A stretch of 64,000 bases of DNA from Himantopus leucocephalus (lineage: Eukaryota; Chordata; Aves; Charadriiformes; Recurvirostridae). Of this stretch, positions 33,761 to 43,900 are shown piece after piece. The notes beneath the pieces were generated by a model that had not been told where the DNA came from, searched no databases, and was given only the letters and a program-made list of their open reading frames with translations. The stretch's first letter is position 1. Each line of letters begins with the position of its first letter. The stretch spans positions 94,417,855-94,481,854 of the forward strand of contig RSEF01000001.1 of the NCBI GenBank assembly GCA_003993805.1. The letters run 5' to 3'. The position numbers were made by a program, and so were the translations under genes.

Positions 33761-36700
33761 CTAAACAGGGAAAGAAAAGAGGGAGGGACCTCAGTGACAG
33801 CCCACAGCAGGGTAAATGCATTCAAGAAGGTAAGAAATGCCCCACTGGATCAGGGTAACGGCTCACGGCCCACTGCTCTGTTTCTGATGGTGCTTAATGG
33901 AAGATAGTATTTTGAGGGAAGAACAAGCCCCTTCTGTGATCCCAGCGCGTTCCCCCGGTATACACAGCTGCTGTATTAGGGATGTTAGAGACTGCAACTC
34001 TGCATAGTCCTTGTTCACGGACCTGTGGTCTGTGAACATCTAATCTTTTTCTGAACCTGCTTCAAAAATGCTCCAAATGCATTCAAAACAACCTTAGTGT
34101 TTGGTCAGGATAGACAACAAAGGTGCCCAGTTACTGGTGATGGGCATAGGGGAGATGGGAGGAGTGGGGCCACCAGGCTTACCTCACACTTGTAACATTT
34201 CATGTGGAAATTTTTCTCCAATGCCACCACACGCACTGTCTCATCCTTTCCAGGCTCTGGCATAATAGGCTCACTACAAACTGAGCAGCGTGGAGCATAC
34301 TTCCTGCAACACACAAAAATACGGAGGAGCCCGTGACCACCATGGTGACATTCAATGCAAGTTCCTCACTGCCGTACAATAGTATTAGCACCAGAAGACC
34401 AGTATATCACAAAGAAGTTTAGGTGGGAAAGAGACCCAAGGTACACTGCTGACTCATTTTTAACTTCACATCCAACAGATCACATGGGCAACCCAACTCC
34501 ATATTGCAGCCAAATTAAACAGGTGTGAGGGAATCTGCCTTCTTCCAGACACCACATGCAGGTTCTCTCTCCATACCTGTGGTAGTCATCCACACAGTGA
34601 GGCTGGTTGGCCTGGTCCACGATAAAGGAGGCCCCCTCAAGAGGGGTATGGCACATCACGCAGGTGAAACACTGGGGATGGTATGAGTTACCAGTGGCCT
34701 TCAGCATCCGGTCTGTGATGGTCTGTTTGCAGACACTGCATTTTTCCAAGGTCCCCTGAGCCCAAAGGAAACAAGGAAGACAAATTAATACAATCCCCCA
34801 CCCCTGGGAGGCTACACCACAGACAGGCAAGATGGAAGGAGGAAGGGAAAGCAAGAGAGCGCAACCACAGCAAGTTCAGCTCTCTCTAGCAGCTTTCAGC
34901 CCAGTGACTCACAGCATAGCAGTCCTCACAGAAGGGCTTCTCATCCACATTGTAGAACTGCTGCCCCTGCAGCTGCTTCTCACATTTGAAGCAGGTGAAG
35001 CATTCCACATGGAAGAGGGAGTCCAGGGCCCTCACAGCTGGCTGGGTTCGTGATAGGGGCTTCCGGCAGAAGCCACAAAGCTCTGTCAATGGAAGAAGAA
35101 AGGGATTAGGAGAGATGAAAACCCATCACAGTCTTAGTCCTACTGCTGTCCATTGAGGGAACGCACCAGAAGTAGCAGCCTCTGTTGGCGGCGGATGCTC
35201 CATATCCTTCATTAGTTTCTGGGTCAACATCTCCAGCTCTTCTACCTCCTTCATGGTCAGACAGGAGTTTCCCCTAGGTGGATCTGCACTGGAGCCTGTG
35301 GGTCTATGCTGCATGAAGAGGAAACATTCAATCCCAAAGGACACATATAGACAGACTCCTTCTTGCCCTGTCCCTAATAAACCTACTTCTCTCACCTTTA
35401 CTTCTCCTCTGTCTCTCTCTAGGGAACGATCTGCCACCCCCTGTGTTTGCTTCTCTCAACCTTTAAAATGAAGTCCTACTCCTCTCCACCACTGTCTCTA
35501 GCTGTATCTCTCTCTCAAATGGGTAACAGCTTCCCCTAGCCTGGGAGGGACCCTCCCTCCTCATCCTCCAACTTCACTCCCAGTGATGCTGTGCCTGTCC
35601 AAAGACACTGGTCCTACGGCTCTATCCCTTACCGTGTCTTTTGCAGCAGCAGGTTGTTCTGTGGGACATGGCTTCACCTGCACTTGAGGTCTTTCCCTCT
35701 GCTGGGCATAGCTGAAATTGGGAGGCTGTGGCCGCGAGGAGGGACCTGAAGGTGAAGGGGCTGTGAATTGAGTCTGAAGTGAGGTAGGATATCTTGTAGA
35801 GTTTGAGGGAGCCACGGGAACACTGGCACCTGATTTGGACCCAGACTTAGGAGAGCCAGCAACAGGGGGTGGGGTGAATTTAGGGGTAGGCTGAGCAGGA
35901 GGGAGAGAGGGGGGTTGAGGGACTGGTGCTAGAGGCTCTTTGCGTTGCTGTGGGGCTGCCCATGGGGTTGGGGAGGGGGCCAAATCCACTCCAGGGGGCT
36001 TGAAAGATAAGCTTCCACTTGGCTTTGGAGTGAACTTGGAAGGAAAGGAATGAGGGGTATCTCTGGGTGCAGATGGTATTTCCACATGGGCTTTTGGGGC
36101 TGATGGTTTCTCCAGAGAACCTGTGGATCCTGGAGGTATCTGTAAAGGAAAGCAGCAGAGAGAAACAGGCAGTTATCAGCAGGGTGGAAGAGAAAATATG
36201 CTGTCTATAACAGTAAGTCAGCAGCTATCCCAGATCCACAGTACTAAGAGTTCCCACACTGTTATACATTTAGCAGTCCTGATAAATTTCAAGATCTATG
36301 CTTCCTGGTCCTTCATGTACACTTTTTGCACTATGGTTTACCCAGAATTTTTAATCTTCAGTAGCACCCTTCTCACTACCTCTGTTCAGCAAACCAGTCA
36401 TCTCTTCTTCCACCTGCAACATTCTGGAGAGCTCACCCGGGATTTGAAGGGGTCATTCTTCTCCATGTCATCCAACATTACGGACAGTGAGTCAATCTCA
36501 AGATCAATGCTGCTCATCTTGCCACGTACCTATACCACCATCCATGAGGAAAGAGGGAGCAGAGCACGTTACAGGAACATCCAGAGGACTGGGTGTATCC
36601 CCTTACAATAGCAAATTTTGATACTTTGGACTATGGTACAGATCCGCTCCTCGCTTTGAGTGGATAGCAAGATGATGAGGACGAACAGGACACAGTCTCC

Positions 36701-37758
36701 AAGGTCTACAAACAGTGGGAAAATGCACAGCCCAGAAAAAGTCACAGATTTTGGTGGGAAAAGACATCTGGTAGTCTGTAGTCCAACACAAGTCCTTGCT
36801 CACAGCAAGGCTGACTCTCAAGCTAGACCAGGTTGGCTCAGGGCTGGGTTCAGGTGATTTCTGAATATCCCCAAGGACGCAGATTTCCCAGGCTCTCTGA
36901 GCACCTCTGCCAGTGTTGGGCCACCCTTGCAGGGGAACAGGTTTTTCTTCTGTCCAAAAGGAAGTTCCCATGCCACAACTTGCATCCATTGTCTCTTGTT
37001 GTGCCCCAGTAAGAAGAATCTGTCTTCTCTCCAGCCCTCCTTTAAGTATTGCAGACTGCAGTTAGATCCCTGCCTTGGCCTCCTCTTCTGAGGGCTGAAC
37101 AAACCCAGCTCTCACACCACATGCTCCAACCCCCAATGATGGCTATGACCCTTTGCTGGATTGCATCTAGTTCAGTATTCCTCTGGGGTTATTATACTAG
37201 TAGGACTGTTTCCAGTTGGGCTTCCAAGACGCAGCCTCGCTAGCACCGGAGAGAGAGGAATAATCACTCTCCTTGTCCTGCTGACTACACTCTCACAAAC
37301 GCAGCCCAGGATGTGGTTGGCCTTTATTGCCACAAGGGTGCATTGCTGGCTCACATTCAACTTGCTGTCCACCAGGAACCCCAGGTCCTTCATCTGCAGA
37401 GATGCAGCCTGGTCAGTTGACCCTAACCTATGCTGATCCATGGGGTGGTAGCATTTTCTGCTTTCCCAGATCTCATGGCTTCCTGCTGCCAAGTTCAAAG
37501 AGTAGTGAGAAGCTGTCCCAACTCACAGAGCATCACAAGAAACTGTACTTCTCTTGACCTCACTTACCTGTGGGGCAGGTACCTTGTTCACAGGCCCTTC
37601 GTCAAACATCGGTGGCGGAGGAGGAGGAGGAGAAGGAAAAACTTCTTCTGGGGCTGGTGGAAAAGGCTCTTCAAAGGGTGGTGGGGGTGGGGGAAAAGCA
37701 CAGTTTGAGGAGAAACTTGCCTCCTCTCCAGGTGGGGGAGGAGGTGGTGGTGGCAGCT
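33650..37758 (-). CDS. ZYX: ZYX zyxin (5' partial; eight coding exons visible)
   Basis: Zyxin is a focal-adhesion and stress-fibre protein that recruits Ena/VASP proteins and senses tension. The joined exons give 1514 bases: two bases completing a first Glu codon, then 503 codons and a stop. In order: a proline-rich region with [10 protein letters not shown] and [10 protein letters not shown] type motifs that bind EVH1 domains; a conserved [17 protein letters not shown] block; a long Pro/Ser linker; [14 protein letters not shown]; the leucine-rich [17 protein letters not shown] export signal; and three LIM zinc-binding domains. All Cys/His ligands I checked are in place. The first coding exon, which should carry the initiator Met and the alpha-actinin-binding segment, is absent from visible sequence and probably lies in the gap at 40188-40707. 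The orientation is convergent with EPHA1, as in human. Confidence 0.96.
34183..34303 (-). CDS. ZYX: ZYX exon, LIM3 first zinc finger
   Basis: 121 bases, entering in phase 2 and leaving in phase 0. It encodes [20 protein letters not shown], then [18 protein letters not shown]. Donor GAG|GTAAGC on the minus strand. Confidence 0.96.
34577..34755 (-). CDS. ZYX: ZYX exon, LIM2 domain
   Basis: 179 bases, phase 0 to phase 2. It encodes [20 protein letters not shown], then [33 protein letters not shown]. Cys and His spacing fits one complete LIM domain. Confidence 0.96.
34913..35082 (-). CDS. ZYX: ZYX exon, LIM1 domain
   Basis: 170 bases, phase 1 to phase 0. It encodes [20 protein letters not shown], then [20 protein letters not shown] and PFCEDCYA. 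Acceptor TTGACAG, donor GCT|GTGAGT on the minus strand. Confidence 0.96.
35167..35308 (-). CDS. ZYX: ZYX exon, leucine-rich nuclear export segment
   Basis: 142 bases, phase 0 to phase 1. It encodes [18 protein letters not shown], then [20 protein letters not shown]. The Leu/Met spacing matches the zyxin nuclear export signal just before the LIM domains. Confidence 0.94.
35633..36139 (-). CDS. ZYX: ZYX exon, Pro/Ser-rich linker
   Basis: 507 bases, phase 0 to phase 0. It is low in hydrophobics and rich in Pro, Ser and Lys, with PKFTPKPSG and [16 protein letters not shown] type phrases. It ends with [14 protein letters not shown] and PAAAKDT, matching the zyxin linker. Likely disordered. Confidence 0.94.
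36437..36529 (-). CDS. ZYX: ZYX exon, conserved [10 protein letters not shown] block
   Basis: 93 bases, phase 0 to phase 0. It encodes [20 protein letters not shown], then [11 protein letters not shown]. This acidic amphipathic block is conserved across zyxins. The acceptor GGTATAG is slightly weak. Confidence 0.93.
36530..37567 (-). other. ZYX: ZYX intron with CR1 insertion
   Basis: A 1.04-kb intron, more than half of it CR1 sequence lying in the same direction as ZYX transcription. Confidence 0.85.
36835..37420 (-). mobile_element. CR1 LINE fragment in ZYX intron
   Basis: Reverse-complement CR1 blocks are visible: 'CTGAACAAACCCAGCTCTCA', 'ACCCTTTGCTGGATTGCATC', 'GCAGCCCAGGATGTGGTTGG' and 'AACTTGCTGTCCACCAGGAA', then 'CCCCAGGTCCTTCATCTGCA'. 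Confidence 0.9.
37568..37758 (-). CDS. ZYX: ZYX exon, Ena/VASP-binding proline-rich repeats (first visible exon)
   Basis: 191 bases, entering in phase 1 and leaving in phase 0. It encodes [16 protein letters not shown], then [19 protein letters not shown] and [17 protein letters not shown], ending VPAPQ. The FPPPPP motifs are EVH1 ligands. The phase-1 start demands an upstream coding exon ending in G. Donor CAG|GTAAGT on the minus strand. Confidence 0.94.
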
Positions 37759-40146
37759 CTATGGGGAAGAATGAGAATAGAAGCAAGTTGGCATCATTTC
37801 TTACTCTCAGCCAGCACAAACCCCAGAAGGAGTCTTGAAGGTACCATAGCAAGTAGCTCATCAGTACCTAGGGGACCCCAGCACCCATCAAGGACAAGTA
37901 AACTCCACAGGCTGGCTTTCACCTTGTCCAAAGGTACTTGTCATCGTATAAACTTTCCTTGGTAGCTACTGCAATTGATCCCTGGGAATAGCTCTTGTAT
38001 AATCAGGAAATATGTCTTACTATGCCTTTTCCCACTCCTCCTCTCATTCTTTCGTCCCTAGCATGTGCTTCTCTCGCCAGTAACCGGCTCAGATTGCTGA
38101 ATAGAGAGCAGCATTAGAAGGAATGCCAGTGGACAACCCAGGACCTTGAAGAGCCTGCATTGTTACAGGAAAATAAGCTGGCACCTCGCAGCTGGCTAGT
38201 AAGCACTACAAGAAACAAGTGCGGGGAAAAAAAGCAAGTTGGACCAACTACCCCTTATGCATATGGGGAACCTCTGAAGCTGCTTTATTTTTCTGGGAGA
38301 TGAAAACAGCTTTCCTTTAAGAGGCTAAAACGTCCTCATGCCCGATACAGATCAGTGTGTGAGAAATTTTCCAGAACCCTTTTAAGCAGGCTGAAAAGCA
38401 CCAGAGTGCCTCAATCTCCTTGAAGAAAACCCCATTGCTTCCACCTATTCATATTTGCCAAAGATATAGAACATGCAAAAAGAGACATCTTCTACTACAA
38501 CACAGTCAAATAAATGTGAATCCTCTTCCCTTCACCATGTATGGGAGAAGTCCTCTTAATATCCAAGCAGCAAAGAACACTGAAGGCAAGGAGGTGTAAC
38601 TTCCACATCCCTTCTTCTGGACACTCACCTCTCTTCCTAGCTAGCCCCAACCAGCAGTAGGGTAAAAGACCAAGTTTTTCACTCCTGCTACACCATGTGG
38701 AACTTTTAACAGCAGTAATCGAATTGTCTCATCTTTATATCCACCTGTTGTCAACAGATTTTACAAAGACTTCTCATCTGTAACCTAAGGGAGATGATAC
38801 TGCCCTTTCAGAAAAGGAAAGCCAAAATCTTATTAGCCAGTGGAATGCATAAACTGCACTGGCATGCAGCACCTCTTCCAAGCCTTCTTGTGCCATAGAA
38901 ATTCTGCTTGGGGGGGGGAAGTAATACTTGGATGGTATTTTTCCTTTGAAGCTACAGTTTGGGAGTCTGGGATCAAGTTTGTATATGCTTGCCTTTTGGT
39001 TTGTTGAAATGATAAAGAATATTGCAGAAACGAAGCCCTGATCTGCTGTCACATTGTTTCAGATGCACTAAAAGGCTGTTTTATGAATTACTCACGCAAA
39101 CAAAAAAGTTCCCCACAAAGTTACTATACCAGATTGATAGAATGATCGATACTAAACATAACATTCCTACAGCAATACCAAGTTAGCCATCCTGTCATTT
39201 AAGACAAAGAGACCAATTGCTATGGCTTTACGTTAAATTACTATTTGTCTGGCGAGTGTCCAGGAAAGGGAGAGAAGGATTGAAGAGATGCATCACAGAA
39301 GGATCAAATCAGATGCATTTCTCTCATGACTGAGTTTTAGTGGTTCATCTGTACTTCAGATGTTTTGCTGGCAGCCCTCACCCGATGGTGACACAGCAGC
39401 TTAAGCCAAATGGTTCTTTTGCTGATCTTTCTGTCAAATTAATTCCTCCATAATAAGCTTTATAAGGAAGGCAGAAGTGGAGAAAACAACACTCAACCTT
39501 CCACTTACACTGTATATTGAAAAATAATTTTTAACATCCGTCTACTTTTATACTTCAGGTAATGTATTTTTGTCAGCTTAAGACCTTCTGACAGACACAC
39601 CACTAATTCACACAACTATAGCAGAAAATCATAAAGCCTAAGATAGGACCTTGGATTACAAACACAATATTCCAGCCAACAACATACGAGAAAAAGGTCA
39701 CCAGCGTTAACGGTACGATTCGAGGAGACAGAAGCATCAACACGCTGAGGCCCTTGTGACTTGAGAAATGGAAAAAATTACTTAATAATTTGTCTCCTCT
39801 GAGCACAGGACCATCCTTCCTGCCATCAGGTCAGCTGCCCACTAACTTAGCACGCTACCCTAAAAATCAGTGTTGCACAGCCTCTGCTACACAGTGAAGG
39901 GGAAGGAATTTAAAACAGCAGTTATCATTATCTGAATAAGCGTGTCCAGACTGAGGTGCACCCTGACAGAGTCTTGGGTTAATATGCAGCATCAAGCATT
40001 AGCAAGATGTCCCTAGGGAAATTTCCAGCGGCCCCATGCTGATCGATTCCAACTAGGGAGCCACACAACCAGGAACCTGCTGCTTCTTAGGGGACACAAA
40101 ACCAACCAACCAACAGCAACCGAACAAAAAACCATCCCACCACAGG

Positions 40147-40187
<41 letters not shown>
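37759..40187 (-). other. ZYX: ZYX intron, nothing recognised
   Basis: No coding exon on either strand is supported. I looked for the zyxin N-terminal FYNPQKKF/APVVAPKPK-type motif and did not find it. It ends in a run of about 35 A at the gap. Confidence 0.6.
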
Positions 40188-40707
40188 NNNNNNNNNNNNN
40201 NNNNNNNNNNNNNNNNNNNNNNNNNNNNNNNNNNNNNNNNNNNNNNNNNNNNNNNNNNNNNNNNNNNNNNNNNNNNNNNNNNNNNNNNNNNNNNNNNNNN
40301 NNNNNNNNNNNNNNNNNNNNNNNNNNNNNNNNNNNNNNNNNNNNNNNNNNNNNNNNNNNNNNNNNNNNNNNNNNNNNNNNNNNNNNNNNNNNNNNNNNNN
40401 NNNNNNNNNNNNNNNNNNNNNNNNNNNNNNNNNNNNNNNNNNNNNNNNNNNNNNNNNNNNNNNNNNNNNNNNNNNNNNNNNNNNNNNNNNNNNNNNNNNN
40501 NNNNNNNNNNNNNNNNNNNNNNNNNNNNNNNNNNNNNNNNNNNNNNNNNNNNNNNNNNNNNNNNNNNNNNNNNNNNNNNNNNNNNNNNNNNNNNNNNNNN
40601 NNNNNNNNNNNNNNNNNNNNNNNNNNNNNNNNNNNNNNNNNNNNNNNNNNNNNNNNNNNNNNNNNNNNNNNNNNNNNNNNNNNNNNNNNNNNNNNNNNNN
40701 NNNNNNN
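40188..40707. other. Assembly gap, 520 N
   Basis: The gap is flanked by a poly-A run on the left and a poly-C run plus GC-rich sequence on the right. It probably hides a hard-to-sequence GC-rich segment, the likely site of ZYX 5' exon(s). Confidence 0.97.
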
Positions 40708-40900
40708 CCCCCCCCCCCCCGCTCCGCCCGCCTTCCCCAACTCCTGAGCTGCCCCCAGCCCGCGACTCCGCTTCCAGGCACTGAGCTGGACTTTTGGAAG
40801 GTATTTCGCAGCTCTGGTGAGTCAGGGTCCCTTCTGGCCTCCTACTTCCACGAACCAGCTGCGAGAGCATCTGACTCACGCTCCCCCGGTCTTGCAGAAA
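40708..40900 (-). promoter_or_regulatory. ZYX: GC-rich edge with AP-1 sites, possible ZYX promoter
   Basis: GC-rich sequence directly after the gap contains a GCTCCGCCCGCC GC-box and two AP-1 consensus heptamers, TGAGTCA at 40818-40824 and TGACTCA at 40872-40878. The position, upstream of the missing first coding exon and read toward ZYX, suggests a promoter fragment. Confidence 0.45.
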
Positions 40901-43900
40901 TTAAAGCAAACATCAGATGACTCCACCGTGCAGAAAAGCAACTTGTTCTCCTTGTACTGGCTGCAAGGCAAACCCTAAACTGTTTTATATCAAATGCTAG
41001 CCCCTTGAATTGCTTTGCTGGATTGCCCGTGCTGCACATCGCTTTCATTTTTATCCCAGGTTCAGCCCCGCTCCAGAACAGGGACAGCCTGACCCAGCAC
41101 AACCGAGCATGTAGTTTTCAACCCCAGTCTTTTCTTCTTTTCCTTGCTTCTAAGCCTCTCACGGAGGAGGGATACCGGTAAAGACAGAATTCCTGTGCTT
41201 TGCCCAATCATTGTACTTTGTCTTCGGAATTTGGCCTTAATATTGGGGTTAATACCCCTACTGTTACAAATTCCTTGGAGAATTACTGTACCGGGTAATG
41301 CTCAGGAGATCTGGGGCTTGTCTGCTCCTAAGACCTGTCAACATAGGTACCTTTCGGTACTGGTAATTTACTCACAGGTGAGTAAACCACAAGCCACACC
41401 AGTTAGACTCCCAGTGTGCACTACTGCAAAATGTTCCCATTAGAGAGCTATGCAAAGAGGTTCATCAAGGCTTAAGAAATCCAGTGTAAACAAATCTTTA
41501 ATTTTACAAGCAAGGTTTGTACAAAGAACCAATGTCTTATTTAACCAGCTGATACGGTTGGAAAATTCGGGCCCTCTGTGAGGTTTTTCATTTTTACATA
41601 CCACATGAAAATGTCACTCGTAGCAATGCATAGCGCTGAGCACCTCACTCCTTACGCAGCTGTTGAACTATTGATCTATAGCTGTGAATTACTTAGGGAT
41701 ATACAGCTCTTGCACGGGTGCTAAATAATCCCAAAGTTACTGCCACTTTTGCAGGCACAGCATCAGCCCCGTTACCTCCCATGACTAATGCACAAAGTAA
41801 TTACATAGAGTAAGGGAGGTATCTCTGTGCTGTGCTGGGTCTTCTAACACTGTCACTTTTCCAGTGCAGACAATCTTTTTCCTTCTTGTTCAGGTAAAGA
41901 TGTCAGTTTAGAGCTACAAAGATTCCATTGTGGAATCAGTAACCAAATTCTGGAACACCACAGCACACCTTACACAATCAGCCTGACTTTCTGCCACTGC
42001 TCCCTGGGCTAGCCCTGACTCCAGAGAAAACAAAGAATTGTCTCAGACTGAGATTTAAAAAGTGCTGAGAGTATATGAAAAAAAATCTGCTCTCTAATAC
42101 TTTCTGGTCATATCCCCATAAACCCAGATGCTTGCATGTTCGACTGCTTCATCTGCCTTCATGAGCTTTTAACATCACCACATTGATGAGACAAAGTGGA
42201 AATAAGAAAAAGAAAAGCAGAGACCCTCTTAGGCGTTTTGTATTAACTCCTCACTATGAGGAAACAAATGTGAAACAGAGAAGTGTTTAGCAGGTTGGAG
42301 CTAGAATTCTCAAATCAGAATACACAGGAAATTTTAATCTGATTTCGTGCTTGCTGTATAGTGGATTTAGAGTTTGTGCTTTTGTAATCTTAAATGAACT
42401 AAATTCCCTATGTTAGTTCTGATTCCTCTGGAAAGAAAATAAGAATCTCCTTATGCTAGCAACCTTCCTTCATGCAATTCTTTGCTTTGAAGAGTAGACA
42501 TTTTGCTGCTGCAAATGGAAATTAGTGCCTTGGGATGTACACAGTCAATCTCATTAGCTATCTGGGTACAGAGATGGATCAGCAGGTATACTCAGCTTCT
42601 TGTGCCGGACAACATGTTTGAGCTTGTAATTTCTAGAATTAGCAGCAGTCCTCTGCATAAATCGCTTCAGCTGTCCCATGCCATGCAAAAAATGATCTGG
42701 TATTTTGGAGTATATGGTGGTGTGAATGCTACTCTGCACCACGGGTGAAACAACAGCCCACTACAAAGCAGATGTTGGAGGGATTTAGAATATGCAGTTC
42801 TAGCTGGGTGCTTCTTTGAGATGAGTGACAGGAAGCAAGCCCTGGTACTGGCTGTCAAATCAAAGCTTAGAAATTCTTAGAGTTCAAGGAACCTATGTCA
42901 GAAAGAATAAGTTTTCATGGAGACAGATGTAAAGAGTCTCCACTGGTAATTCAGATGTGTAATGCAATGAGTAAATAAAGAATAATGCCATACAGAAGTG
43001 ATGTGGCAAATTCATGTACTGCACTGAAATGAGGAGTATGCTAGCAGTGGTTAGGTGCCTGTAAAATGAAAATAAAAACAGATGTAAGAGAAGAAAAAAT
43101 AAGTCCTTGAATGCAAAAGGAAGGATTATTTGTGAGAACATGAACAGGGAATTAAACTTGTCAGGCAGAAAACCTTACCTAGATTAAAGACGGATCAGGT
43201 AGCTGCAGATGGGAATCTTTGTGTTAACAATAGATATAAGGTCAGAGGAAAGCAATCTGGATGCTGGACAGGATGCTTTCGTTGTGTTAATATCGTAAAA
43301 CGTCTGCATCTGTATAATTTCCATCCATATCAACAGATCAATTAGTGCTGTTTTATCTCGGTGTGAGTTAGTGAATAATTGGTGATGCCATGTAGGAGTC
43401 CATGTTTTTCCTAACCAATGAAAAGTTCTGACTCGTATCTGTGTTGCATCTCTGATACTTCTTTAATCATATAATTTCTGTTTAGTCATTGATTAATGCT
43501 AAGATGCTACTCATAAGCTTACCCTGTGCTGTTTTAAATGCTATATCTGGGCCTACTGGAAGAGTTGGGAATATATAATGGGTCCACTTTGGTCCCCAGG
43601 CCAAGAGGTACAGACGAGGAGGTTAGGCCCACACTGTTCAGGGCAGGGCTACCTGCAGCAAATGGTCCACATCCGTACAGACCAGCGGATGTAAAGCACC
43701 CTGGTAAGAGCTCTCCTAGGATCTGTTATGCCCCCTATGGCGCAGCCCTCTCCTGGTGTGCTCCTTACTGCCTCCCTCATGCAGGGTGTTCTCCATGGGA
43801 AAGGCTACATCTGGCATAGGCTGAGACCTGCCACGGCTGCTGCTCCCACTCTTTGTGGAGGCCGTGACGTACACAGAGCTGTCTTTCTCTTGACCAAAAA

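Noticed and set aside
40053..40879. Open frames of 217-242 codons spanning the N gap
   Set aside because: Most residues are N; the flanks encode poly-Phe and Gly from homopolymers.
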